This document shows positions 54,740-63,056 of a stretch of 64,000 bases of DNA, piece by piece. The stretch's first letter is position 1; each line of letters begins with the position of its first letter. The notes beneath the pieces were generated by a model, which searched no databases, was not told the DNA's origin, and saw only the letters and a program-made list of their open reading frames with translations. Origin of the DNA: Treponema sp. Marseille-Q3903 (lineage in GTDB: Bacteria; Spirochaetota; Spirochaetia; Treponematales; Treponemataceae); the NCBI RefSeq assembly GCF_014334335.1, contig NZ_JACSEU010000001.1, positions 1,178,001 through 1,242,000 on the forward strand, read 5' to 3'. A program made the position numbers and the translations under genes.

Positions 54740-57191
54740 GACTGTCATAGTGCAATGCAGATTATCATCGACAAGACTTCAGGGAAAAGCTCTTAAGATT
54801 CTCGGTGATAAAACTATTTTTGAATGGGTGCTCGCTTCAATGAAAAAAGTTCGCGCTGATTCGTATTATGTCGCAACAGACGAGGACTCTTATGAAAAAT
54901 TAGCCCCATTGTGTAAAAAAGCAGGTTTTCATTGCTTTAAGGGCAGCCTTGAAGATGTCTTAAAGAGATTTGCAGATTTGCTTGATACAATAAAAACTAA
55001 AACCGTGATTCGTGCGACGGCAGACAATCCTTTTTTGTTTTACGAAGCAGCGGAAGAATCTGTCGAACTTTTTGAAGAAAAAAATAAGGGAAAATCTCAC
55101 TGCGATTACCTTACGTACAAAGGTCTTCCTCATGGAAGCGGAGTAGAAATATTTTCTGCCGACTCAATAAAAAAAGCGGCAAAGGAGACAGACAACCCTT
55201 ACGACCACGAACATGTAGGTCCTGCTCTTTACAATCACAGAGATAAATATATATGTGAATTTGTTGAAGCTCCACGCCGTTTTAGACATCCTGAACTTCG
55301 CACGACGATAGATACATATTCTGATTATATTCATGCCATTTCAATCGTAAAATATGTTGGGCTTAAATCTGAACCTTATACGACAGAGCAAATTATAGAA
55401 GCGTGCAAGTCGAACAGTGTAAAATATCCTGTAGTTTTAGTGCCGTCTGTAGTAAAAGGTCACGGGACAGGTCACCTCAGAAGGTGTTTAGGCGCTGCGA
55501 TAAAAAATAATTTTTTTGTATATATCCCGCAAGATAAAACTCTCTCTGAAACAGATAAAATCGTAGAAGAATATTTAGAAAAAGGATTAGATTCAAACCA
55601 GATAATCACATCGCTACCTGATAAAACTTTTCCACCTATAATGATAACAGATACTTTTGAACTCACTCAAAAACAGCTCAAAGAGTTTTCAGAAAATAAA
55701 AGTTTGATTTCCATAGACGAAAGTTCATCTTATTCTGATTATTGCGACTATCTTTTAGACATAATTCCTTCATATAACTGCCTGAGAAAAGCTAACAGAT
55801 TTGACACAAGCTTTATCACAAAACCTGCCAAAGTAAAACAAGAGAAATGCAACTCAGTAAAAAATATTTTGATATGTCTAGGCGGAGAAGATCCTGCCGG
55901 GTTTACAATTCCAGCCTCTAAAGCTTTTACCAAATCATTTCCTCAATCTAAAATCACAGCTATCGTTTCTGGCAATGAAAATTCTTATGAAAAATGTTTT
56001 AGTGAATCAGAGAAGAAAAATATCGAGATTGTAAAACCAATTCCAAATTTGCGCGACAATCTTTATAAATATGATTTAGTCGTAACTCATTACGGGCTTA
56101 CAGCTTTTGAATCTGTTTATGCAGGCTGCGGCGTAATTTTGTTGCCCACAACAAAACTCCATAAAAAACTTGCAGAAAAATATGATTTTGCATTTATCGG
56201 AGATGAAAAAATTACAGAAGATGCGGTGAAAAAAGTGTTCAATTCAGAAAACCTTTATCCGAAACTTAATATCAAAGGTGATTCTCTTTCGCTCGGAGAT
56301 TTTCTTAAAGATATTTCAAAGGGAACTAGAATCGAGTGCCCTGTCTGTGGAAAAAAAGCTTCAAAACTTAGTCCTGTCGTTGCAAGAAATGAAAAACGCA
56401 CTTACCGCCGCTGTGCAGAGTGTGGGATGATTTATCTTTCGTACTCAATCGATGAAGAGAAAAAATATCAAAAATCATATTTTTTTGAAGACTATAAAAA
56501 ACAATACGGTAAAACCTATAAGGAAGATTTTCAATCTATAAAAAAACAAGGGCTGCGCCGAATAGGAATCATAAAAAGTATTGAAAAAGATCTCAAAGAT
56601 AAAACGATTCTAGATATTGGCTGTGCATACGGACCATTCCTTTCTGCAGCTTTAGACAGCAAGATGATCCCTTTTGGAACAGATATTTCATCAGAGGCAA
56701 TAGACTACGTTCAATCGGAATTAAAAATCCCGGCTGCCTGCTCTGCCTATCCTGATATCAACGTTGCTGAGGAATTTGGAATTGCCCAGTTTGACGTTTT
56801 AACAATGTGGTATGTAATCGAACATTTTAAAGACTTGGACAGTGTCTTGAGAAAAACAAGTTCAATAGTCCGCAAAAACGGAATATTTGCTTTTTCAACT
56901 CCATCCGGCGAAGGTGTATCTGCAAAAAGCGATAAGGATAACTTCTTTGAAATAAGTCCGTCAGATCATTATACTGTCTGGGAACCGTCACGATGCGGTT
57001 CAATTTTGAAAAAATACGGATTCAAAATCGAAAAAATAGTTTCAACAGGTCATCACCCGGAGCGTTTCCCTTCAATCAAAAAAAGCGGAGCAAAACCGGG
57101 AAGTTTGCAGTGGAAGATGATTGAAAACATCAGCCACATAAATAAACTCGGTGATACAGTAGAAATTTATTGCAAAAGGGTTGGAAAATAA
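54726..57191 (+). CDS. SpsF-SpsG-methyltransferase triple fusion
   Basis: 821 residues in three parts. Residues 1-235: SpsF-type cytidylyltransferase (VQCRLSSTRLQGKAL, ATADNPFL). Residues 236-525: SpsG/PseG-like nucleotide-sugar glycosyl hydrolase or transferase (GHGTGHLRRC, ICLGGEDPAGF, THYGLTAFESVYAGC). Residues 535-821: a four-cysteine zinc ribbon (CPVCGKK, CAECGM) with a class I SAM methyltransferase (ILDIGCAYGPF near 622-632). In sialic or pseudaminic acid-like pathways SpsF and SpsG are separate. The fusion suggests it makes and methylates an activated acidic sugar (inference). It overlaps the glycosyltransferase by 14 bases; the next gene starts right after its stop. Confidence 0.82.
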   Translation: MKTNRTVIVQCRLSSTRLQGKALKILGDKTIFEWVLASMKKVRADSYYVATDEDSYEKLAPLCKKAGFHCFKGSLEDVLKRFADLLDTIKTKTVIRATADNPFLFYEAAEESVELFEEKNKGKSHCDYLTYKGLPHGSGVEIFSADSIKKAAKETDNPYDHEHVGPALYNHRDKYICEFVEAPRRFRHPELRTTIDTYSDYIHAISIVKYVGLKSEPYTTEQIIEACKSNSVKYPVVLVPSVVKGHGTGHLRRCLGAAIKNNFFVYIPQDKTLSETDKIVEEYLEKGLDSNQIITSLPDKTFPPIMITDTFELTQKQLKEFSENKSLISIDESSSYSDYCDYLLDIIPSYNCLRKANRFDTSFITKPAKVKQEKCNSVKNILICLGGEDPAGFTIPASKAFTKSFPQSKITAIVSGNENSYEKCFSESEKKNIEIVKPIPNLRDNLYKYDLVVTHYGLTAFESVYAGCGVILLPTTKLHKKLAEKYDFAFIGDEKITEDAVKKVFNSENLYPKLNIKGDSLSLGDFLKDISKGTRIECPVCGKKASKLSPVVARNEKRTYRRCAECGMIYLSYSIDEEKKYQKSYFFEDYKKQYGKTYKEDFQSIKKQGLRRIGIIKSIEKDLKDKTILDIGCAYGPFLSAALDSKMIPFGTDISSEAIDYVQSELKIPAACSAYPDINVAEEFGIAQFDVLTMWYVIEHFKDLDSVLRKTSSIVRKNGIFAFSTPSGEGVSAKSDKDNFFEISPSDHYTVWEPSRCGSILKKYGFKIEKIVSTGHHPERFPSIKKSGAKPGSLQWKMIENISHINKLGDTVEIYCKRVGK

Positions 57192-58826
57192 ATGAACATT
57201 CTTATACTCGGTGCAGGTTTGATGCAAAGACCGGCAATATTGAGCGCAAAAAAAATGGGATACACAGTTCACGTTGTCGACGCAGATTCTGACGCAGTTG
57301 CAATTCCATGTGCAGACATATTTAAAAAAATAGATTTAAAAGATAAAGACTCAATCCTCAAATACGCCGATTTTTTGAAGAAAAGCGAAGGCGGTCTTGC
57401 TGCTGTTTTTACAGCTGGAACAGATTTTTCTTCAAGCGTAAGCTACGTTTGCGAAAAACTAGGTTTAAACTCACACAGCTTTGAAGCGGCAGTGAATGCA
57501 AGCGTAAAAACTCAGATGCGTGAATGTTTTGAAAAACAGGGAATCCCATCTCCGAAATTTTTAAAAGCTTCAAAAGGCGATGTAAATGAATTGTTTGTTG
57601 AAAAAGTTTGTGGAAAGCTCTCGTTTCCGATTGTCGTAAAACCTGTAGACAATATGGGAGCTCGAGGCTGCCGCATGGTTCGCTCAAAAAAAGAATTTCT
57701 TCCTGCGCTGAAAATAGCAACAGAATGTTCTAGAACGGGATTTGCGATTGTAGAAGAATTTATGGACGGCGCTGAATTTTCTATCGATGCACTTGTTTAT
57801 AAAGGAACTTTTACAGTTACAGGGTTTGCAATCAGGCATATAAAATATGAACCGTATTTCATTGAAGTCGGACACACGATGCCAGCCGGAGAAAAAGATA
57901 TCACTCAAAAAATGCATGACGAACTTATTTCCGTATTTGCACTTGGGGCAAAATCTCTAGGACTTTCCTGTGGAGCTGCAAAGGCTGATATCAAGTATAC
58001 AAAAAACGGTCCGATGATAGGAGAAATCGCAGGTCGCCTTTCAGGTGGCTATATGTCGGGCTGGACTTATCCTTATGCTTCCGATTTAAATCTGACAGAA
58101 CAAGCTCTGCAAATTGCATGCAATAAAGAACCAGTAGATTTGGTTTCGCTCAGAAAACACGTTGAGTATGTTCCACCTGAAAGCTGCAAAAGTCATTCAA
58201 AACCATACGAACTATACGAAGTTCCTTGCAAACGCACTTCGGCAGAACGCGCATGGCTCAGTATACCGGGGACTGTAAAATATATAGAAAACATAACAGA
58301 ATACACAGATAAAGCAATTTTTGATATTTTGCCACGTTCTGTTGTAAAAATTGGTTCTGATGTAGATTTCCCAAGAAACAATGTTGAAAAATGCGGAAAT
58401 ATAATTGCAGTGAGCAATCAGCGCGATGTTGCAACAAGCGCCGCAGAAGACGCTGTTTCAAATATTTTTATAACTCTTGAACCGAACAACAAAAAAACAG
58501 ATGATTATTTAAAGTATTCCGAAGCGGAATATGAAGCAGCTTTTCCTCCATCTGCATTTGGAAAACTCTCGGCTGAAGAGATTGACCAGCTCTCAGGGAC
58601 AATTCCTGCAAACTCAAAAGTGTCCGACGAAATTCCTGAAGTTTTAAAAAAATCAAAATATAAAAATCTGTGCGACTGGAATTACAATACAATAGAAAAA
58701 ACAACTTTGAAGTTCGATATTCTTCGTGCAAAACATCCAAAGCTCGATGCAAAAAAATTTTGGACAGCGCTTATGCGCGGCGGAATTCAGGCAGCTGTAT
58801 ATATTTGTGATTCGGAGACAAAATGA
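57192..58826 (+). CDS. ATP-grasp ligase with extra C-terminal domain
   Basis: 544 residues. Residues 1-300 are a carbamoyl-phosphate-synthetase-like ATP-grasp enzyme: GAGLMQRPAILSAKKMG nucleotide-fold start, VKPVDNMGARGC glycine loop, EEFMDGAEFSIDALV, and GEIAGRLSGGYMSGW metal-binding end. Residues 340-544 are an unassigned domain. Such ligases join a carboxylate to an amine or similar group; here a sugar acid or wall peptide is plausible from context only. No spare base separates it from the fusion gene, and the next ATG overlaps its stop (ATGA). Confidence 0.8.
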   Translation: MNILILGAGLMQRPAILSAKKMGYTVHVVDADSDAVAIPCADIFKKIDLKDKDSILKYADFLKKSEGGLAAVFTAGTDFSSSVSYVCEKLGLNSHSFEAAVNASVKTQMRECFEKQGIPSPKFLKASKGDVNELFVEKVCGKLSFPIVVKPVDNMGARGCRMVRSKKEFLPALKIATECSRTGFAIVEEFMDGAEFSIDALVYKGTFTVTGFAIRHIKYEPYFIEVGHTMPAGEKDITQKMHDELISVFALGAKSLGLSCGAAKADIKYTKNGPMIGEIAGRLSGGYMSGWTYPYASDLNLTEQALQIACNKEPVDLVSLRKHVEYVPPESCKSHSKPYELYEVPCKRTSAERAWLSIPGTVKYIENITEYTDKAIFDILPRSVVKIGSDVDFPRNNVEKCGNIIAVSNQRDVATSAAEDAVSNIFITLEPNNKKTDDYLKYSEAEYEAAFPPSAFGKLSAEEIDQLSGTIPANSKVSDEIPEVLKKSKYKNLCDWNYNTIEKTTLKFDILRAKHPKLDAKKFWTALMRGGIQAAVYICDSETK

Positions 58827-59848
58827 AACGACTTATATCATTTTTTATTTTTTTACTTTCAGCGATAAACTTTTTTGCCGCAACAGATATTTCTCTTTTA
58901 GATAAAGGTGAGAAATCAGGGATGACAATCTATTGGGATCCTCTTTCGGAAAGCGGAATGATAGAAAAAAACGGACATCAGCTTTTATTCAGAAAAGGAG
59001 AACAGATAGTCCTTTTGGACAGCATGAAGATGATGGTGACAGATGCCCCCGAACTTCGCGACAATAAAATATTCGTTTCAAAAAAGTTTCTCGATGATTC
59101 TGAAGAATTTTTTAATCAAAAGTCGGAACTGCCATTTAAAGTCGGCGCAATTTTAATCGATGCAGGACACGGCGGAAAAGATCCTGGAGCTTTGAAAGCT
59201 TATAAAATAGGCGGAAAGACAATCACCATAAAAGAAAAAGATATAAATTTAAAAGTCGCAAAACTTCTCGGAGAGAGGCTTCAGTCAAGTTATCCGCAAA
59301 AACAGATAATTTTAACGCGCAATTCCGATGTTTTTTTGTCTCTTGGAGAGCGCACTGACATCGCAAACAACGTAAAAGTCGGGGAAAACGAAGCTGTTTT
59401 GTTTATTTCAATTCACGTAAATTCTTCGTTGAACAAAAATTCATCTGGTTATGAAGTGTGGTACCTATCGCCCGGATATCGCAGAACTGTTTTAGATAAA
59501 TCTACAGTTTCCGATGACAAAAACTTGTTCCCAATATTAAACTCAATGCTCGAAGAAGAATATACAACTGAAAGCATCATGATTGCAAAGTTTATCATGG
59601 ACGGATTACAAGCTCAGATAGGAAAAGAATCGACAGCTCGCGGCATCAAAGCGGAGGAATGGTTCGTAGTGAGGAATTCAAACATGCCGAGCGTTTTGAT
59701 AGAACTCGGGTTTGTTTCAAACGAAAAAGAAGCGCTTCTTTTAAATGATGAAAAATACTTGAAAAAGGCGGCGCTTGGAATATATAATGGAATCGTAGCG
59801 TTTATCACACACTTTGAACGTTCTCAAGGGTTTACTTCAATAAAATGA
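58823..59848 (+). CDS. N-acetylmuramoyl-L-alanine amidase (AmiC-type)
   Basis: Exported zinc amidase that cuts the peptide from MurNAc in peptidoglycan. 341 residues: signal peptide (LISFFIFLLSAINFFAA), an N-terminal AMIN-like part, and an Amidase_3 domain with zinc ligands H116 (DAGHGG), E138 and H198 (ISIHVNSS), and the catalytic Glu in VLIELGFVSN. The LytM-like proteins at 20.7 and 25.7 kb could be its activators. I recall an amidase near flaA in T. pallidum too. The ATG overlaps the ligase stop. Confidence 0.93.
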   Translation: MKRLISFFIFLLSAINFFAATDISLLDKGEKSGMTIYWDPLSESGMIEKNGHQLLFRKGEQIVLLDSMKMMVTDAPELRDNKIFVSKKFLDDSEEFFNQKSELPFKVGAILIDAGHGGKDPGALKAYKIGGKTITIKEKDINLKVAKLLGERLQSSYPQKQIILTRNSDVFLSLGERTDIANNVKVGENEAVLFISIHVNSSLNKNSSGYEVWYLSPGYRRTVLDKSTVSDDKNLFPILNSMLEEEYTTESIMIAKFIMDGLQAQIGKESTARGIKAEEWFVVRNSNMPSVLIELGFVSNEKEALLLNDEKYLKKAALGIYNGIVAFITHFERSQGFTSIK

Positions 59849-60327
59849 TTTTATCAAACATAAAAAACAATATGACTTGCAAAGAAAATTTTTCAAAAAC
59901 AATAATTTTTTCATTAATTATACTTGTTTTTATAATTTCTTCTTTCACGTTTTTAATAAAAAGAAAGGGGACACGGTATACTTTTGTATTTCCTTCTGCA
60001 AACAATGGAAAATACATAATAGAAGCGAGAAGACTTACAAAGCAAAAAAACAAAGATAATGTCAATATATATGCAGATGAAATTCTACTCGGCTCGACAT
60101 TAGAACGTACAAAACTCTTATTTACATCTGGCACAAAGTTGATTTCATGTTTTCAACGTGGCAAAGTGCTTTACTTAAACCTTTCAGCGAAATCGCTTCA
60201 GATGGGGGAAGGAGTGATAGAACTTAAAGAAGGCGTTGAATTATTAAAGAAAAATATAAAAAGAAACTTTAAAGACATTGATGTAGTTGAGGTTTTTATC
60301 AATGGGAAACTCGCTTTTGAAAAATAA
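59845..60327 (+). CDS. Membrane-anchored GerMN-domain protein
   Basis: 160 residues: a membrane helix (TIIFSLIILVFIISSFTFL, about residues 20-38), then a GerMN (sporulation/spore germination) domain: IYADEILLGSTLERTKLLF, a VLYLNLSAKSL strand, EGVELLKKNIKRNFKDIDVVEVFINGK ending. The domain is commonly found next to amidases in spirochaetes and Firmicutes; its role is thought to be wall binding. Last gene of the operon; it overlaps the amidase by four bases. Confidence 0.8.
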   Translation: MILSNIKNNMTCKENFSKTIIFSLIILVFIISSFTFLIKRKGTRYTFVFPSANNGKYIIEARRLTKQKNKDNVNIYADEILLGSTLERTKLLFTSGTKLISCFQRGKVLYLNLSAKSLQMGEGVIELKEGVELLKKNIKRNFKDIDVVEVFINGKLAFEK

Positions 60328-60332
60328 AAGCG

Positions 60333-60361
60333 TTGACAAAACGATGTAGTTATTAGATAAT
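60333..60361 (+). promoter_or_regulatory. Sigma-70-type promoter of flaA
   Basis: Perfect TTGACA and GATAAT with a 17-base spacer. The predicted start is near 60368, giving a leader of about 43 bases that ends in AAAGGAG before the ATG. Confidence 0.85.
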
Positions 60362-60384
60362 TAGTTTAATACAAGGCTACATCG
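60342..60384. promoter_or_regulatory. Perfect inverted repeat flanking the flaA -10 and start site
   Basis: CGATGTAG (60342-60349, in the promoter spacer) and CTACATCG (60377-60384, in the transcribed leader) are perfectly complementary. Centres are 35 bases apart, just over three helical turns. This could be a pair of operator half sites. The flaA gene itself lies outside the repeat. Confidence 0.5.
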
Positions 60385-60410
60385 AATATAGAATAAAAAG
60401 GAGCTTCAAT

Positions 60411-61478
60411 ATGAAGAAGACTTTGGGTTTATTTGCAGCTGCTATGCTGCTTGTTGGTGGCGTTGCTTTCGCTGAAGAAGCTATGCTCATCGATTTTACA
60501 CTTCTGGATGCTGACTGCTGCGAAGATGACAATGGCAACAAAACTCAGAATAGCCATACAGTAATGGACTATTCAGTTAGTGCAGGTGCTACTTTCACAG
60601 AAGATCAGAAGAACCTGATGAAAACATCATTGGCTCTTCCAGAATGGGAAGTTAAGTTGAACTCTTCTGCAAAAACAGTTGGAAGTTTGGCTGATTCGAC
60701 AATAGTTGCTGCACCTGTAAAAGGTGAAGCTGACGTTCCGTTCGCAGGAAAAAATGTGATGGGTGTTCGTGTTGTTTTCCCAACATGGAATTCTAACGCA
60801 AATGCTCGTATCGAACCTCCATTTGTTATCCCTGCTTATGAACCGTTGGCAACTGCTGACGAAAACGGTAACCGTCAGAAACAGACAGATGAAGAAAAAG
60901 CAAGCGGTAAGACTCTTTTTGAAGGTGGTTACGGACTTGTAAAAAATGTTGGAACATTAAAAGCTGTTTCTGTAACAACAATGGGAATGAACTATCCTCA
61001 TGGACTTTATGTTCTTATCTCTGACACTGACGATGTTGAACGACGTTATTTCATGGGATTCCTTGAATTCGATGGTTGGAAATCACTTCGCTGGAACAAT
61101 CCACAGTACATTTCTGAAATCCGCAACCGCGAAATTCGTGTTTACCCGATTTATCCACGCGGAATGCCATTTGTTAAGTTTAAGGGTTTCCAGATCACAC
61201 GAGATGCATCACACATCGGTGGAGATTTCATCGGTTACTTCAAAGATGTAAAAATCATATATGATAAAGCACTTCTTACAAGCGATCGTGACATCGATGA
61301 TGAAGATATTTGGGGAATCATCGCTAAAAAAGAAGATGCTCGCCAGAATGCAGAAATGCAGAGATTCGGTAACAAACAGGTTAACCGTTATCTCGAACGT
61401 GTAAAACTTGCTAAAGAAGATGAATTTACTTCAAGCTTAAAAGAAAATTCTAATTCTAACGCACAGGTTTCTGAGTAA
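60411..61478 (+). CDS. flaA: Flagellar filament outer layer (sheath) protein FlaA
   Basis: Structural protein that coats the FlaB core of spirochaete periplasmic flagella. 355 residues with a signal peptide (LGLFAAAMLLVGGVAFAEEA) and the conserved FlaA body: VVFPTWNSNANARIEPPFVIPAYE, GVGLVKNVG-like block, MGMNYPHGLYVLI, and KFKGFQITRDASHIGGDFIGYFKDVKIIYDK. A strong promoter, ribosome site AAAGGAG and a terminator make it a single-gene transcription unit. Confidence 0.97.
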   Translation: MKKTLGLFAAAMLLVGGVAFAEEAMLIDFTLLDADCCEDDNGNKTQNSHTVMDYSVSAGATFTEDQKNLMKTSLALPEWEVKLNSSAKTVGSLADSTIVAAPVKGEADVPFAGKNVMGVRVVFPTWNSNANARIEPPFVIPAYEPLATADENGNRQKQTDEEKASGKTLFEGGYGLVKNVGTLKAVSVTTMGMNYPHGLYVLISDTDDVERRYFMGFLEFDGWKSLRWNNPQYISEIRNREIRVYPIYPRGMPFVKFKGFQITRDASHIGGDFIGYFKDVKIIYDKALLTSDRDIDDEDIWGIIAKKEDARQNAEMQRFGNKQVNRYLERVKLAKEDEFTSSLKENSNSNAQVSE

Positions 61479-61500
61479 TCTATCTGATAAATAGTTCAAG

Positions 61501-61544
61501 CGCTTTGGAAATTATTTGTAAATGGTAATTCCAAAGCGTTTTTT
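61501..61544 (+). terminator. Terminator of flaA
   Basis: CGCTTTGGAAATTA and TAATTCCAAAGCG form a long stem with one unpaired A, followed by a run of T. Confidence 0.9.
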
Positions 61545-61546
61545 AT

Positions 61547-61575
61547 TTTAAATTTACACAATCCGATAATATAAT
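61547..61575 (+). promoter_or_regulatory. Promoter of RelA/SpoT-TPR gene, leaderless layout
   Basis: TTTAAA and a perfect TATAAT with a 17-base spacer, then seven bases and the ATG. No ribosome site lies in the gap. Confidence 0.6.
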
Positions 61576-61582
61576 ATCAAAG

Positions 61583-62830
61583 ATGGATACAACAACTTTA
61601 ATTTCAAAAAAACAGCTTAAAGAAAATTATGAATCATATTCAAGTTATTTTACAGATATAATGAATGGTATAGTTGAAATTTTGCAAGACAAAATAAAAC
61701 TTTCAACTCAGCCAACATATAAAAGTCGTGTAAAAAGCTTTAACAGTTATTATAAAAAAATATTGCGGTTAAAATCCGACCAGATTGAAAAAAATGAATT
61801 GCTGATTTACCTTTCAGACATGATGGGAATCCGCATGATTTGCGCATTCCTTGAAGATATAAACATAGGTCTTGAACAGATAAAAAAAGTATTCGAAATA
61901 GAAGAAGTTGAAATAAAAGGTGCCGAAAAAAAATTCAGCGAATTCGGATATGAATCAATTCACGTTTTAATAAAAATTCCAAAAGAATTAAAAAGCAAAA
62001 TCGATAGCAAATATAAAGGGCTTCCGTCAATTTCCGACCAACTTGTTTGTGAAATTCAGATACGAACAATTCTTCAAGATGCATGGGCAGAAGTCGAGCA
62101 TGAATTGATTTACAAGACAGAATTCAATCCTTTTGATATTCCTCTCCGACGAAAACTTGCATCGATAAACGCTTCATTGACTTTGGCAGATATAACATTT
62201 CAGGAAATACGCGATTATCAGAATAAGCTACAGAGAGAACTTGATGAGCGACGCCGTTCCTTTTACAACATTGCAGATGGCTTTTTGAATGAGAAAAAAG
62301 AACGACTTGATGAAAATATTTCGAGAGTAACCCCTTACGTTCAGGGGACAATAGACGATCTGCTTTTAAGGGCGATACAAGCTCATAACGAAGGACATCT
62401 ATTTGAAGCTGTCGAAATCTATACTCGTATTATTGACGTAGTTCCTAAAAGCGATAAAAACATCCTTGCTGTCATCACAAAACATCGCGGTATGGCATAT
62501 TTTGCTATGAATAAACTCGACGAAGCGCTTGCTGATTTTGAGGAGAGCATCAAAAATGATCCAACTGCGTTCCGTTCTTATTATTACAAGGGAATTGTCT
62601 ATTCAATCATGAAAAAATATGATCAAGCGATTGAATGCTACAACAAATCTCTTGAAATAAATGATTTTCAGGCTCATACGCATTTCAGGCGTGCAATTGC
62701 GTGGTACGAAAAAGGCGAGTATGAAAAATCGATGAATGACCTTGATGTATCTATTAAACTTGGAATTGATACTGATGAATGCAAAACACTTCAAGATAAA
62801 CTTGTCAAAAAGTTCGGTATGAATATGTAA
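61583..62830 (+). CDS. RelA/SpoT-domain (p)ppGpp synthetase fused to TPR repeats
   Basis: 415 residues. Residues 20-230 are a single RelA/SpoT synthetase domain with SRVKS (R49, K51), SDMMGIRM (D79, R84), FGYESIH (Y123, H127) and CEIQIRT...VEHE (E157, Q159, R161, H173), so the catalytic set looks complete. There is no HD hydrolase domain and no TGS/ACT region, so it is a small alarmone synthetase. Residues 250-415 are about four TPR repeats. It would make (p)ppGpp under control of a protein partner (inference). It has its own leaderless-type promoter after the flaA terminator. Confidence 0.9.
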   Translation: MDTTTLISKKQLKENYESYSSYFTDIMNGIVEILQDKIKLSTQPTYKSRVKSFNSYYKKILRLKSDQIEKNELLIYLSDMMGIRMICAFLEDINIGLEQIKKVFEIEEVEIKGAEKKFSEFGYESIHVLIKIPKELKSKIDSKYKGLPSISDQLVCEIQIRTILQDAWAEVEHELIYKTEFNPFDIPLRRKLASINASLTLADITFQEIRDYQNKLQRELDERRRSFYNIADGFLNEKKERLDENISRVTPYVQGTIDDLLLRAIQAHNEGHLFEAVEIYTRIIDVVPKSDKNILAVITKHRGMAYFAMNKLDEALADFEESIKNDPTAFRSYYYKGIVYSIMKKYDQAIECYNKSLEINDFQAHTHFRRAIAWYEKGEYEKSMNDLDVSIKLGIDTDECKTLQDKLVKKFGMNM

Positions 62831-62857
62831 TTTTATAGAAAAATGGCATTATACATA

Positions 62858-62886
62858 TTGACGAAAAAAAAAGTATCTGCTATATT
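62858..62886 (+). promoter_or_regulatory. Promoter of tRNA-Glu
   Basis: TTGACG and TATATT with a 17-base spacer. The -10 ends 25 bases before the tRNA, leaving a leader of about 18 bases for RNase P. Confidence 0.75.
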
Positions 62887-62911
62887 AAAGCAGTCGTAAT
62901 AAATGATGCTT

Positions 62912-62983
62912 GTCTCCTTCGTCTAGTGGTTAGGACATCGGGTTTTCATCCCGACAACAGCAGTTCAATTCTGCTAGGAGATG
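62912..62983 (+). tRNA. tRNA-Glu (UUC)
   Basis: Complete cloverleaf with anticodon TTC in loop TTTTCAT (62943-62949) on stem TCGGG/CCCGA, T-stem AGCAG/CTGCT with loop TTCAATT, and acceptor GTCTCCT/AGGAGAT. The first pair is G1-U72 in place of G-C. Discriminator G73; CCA not encoded. Confidence 0.95.
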
Positions 62984-62987
62984 TTTC

Positions 62988-63023
62988 AAAGCCTTGTGAG
63001 TTTTCTTGCAAGGCTTTTTTTTT
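62988..63023 (+). terminator. Terminator after tRNA-Glu
   Basis: AAAGCCTTG and CAAGGCTTT arms around a 12-base loop, followed by a T run. Confidence 0.88.
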
Positions 63024-63056
63024 GCTTAAATTTAATTTAATGCATATGGGTGGAAA

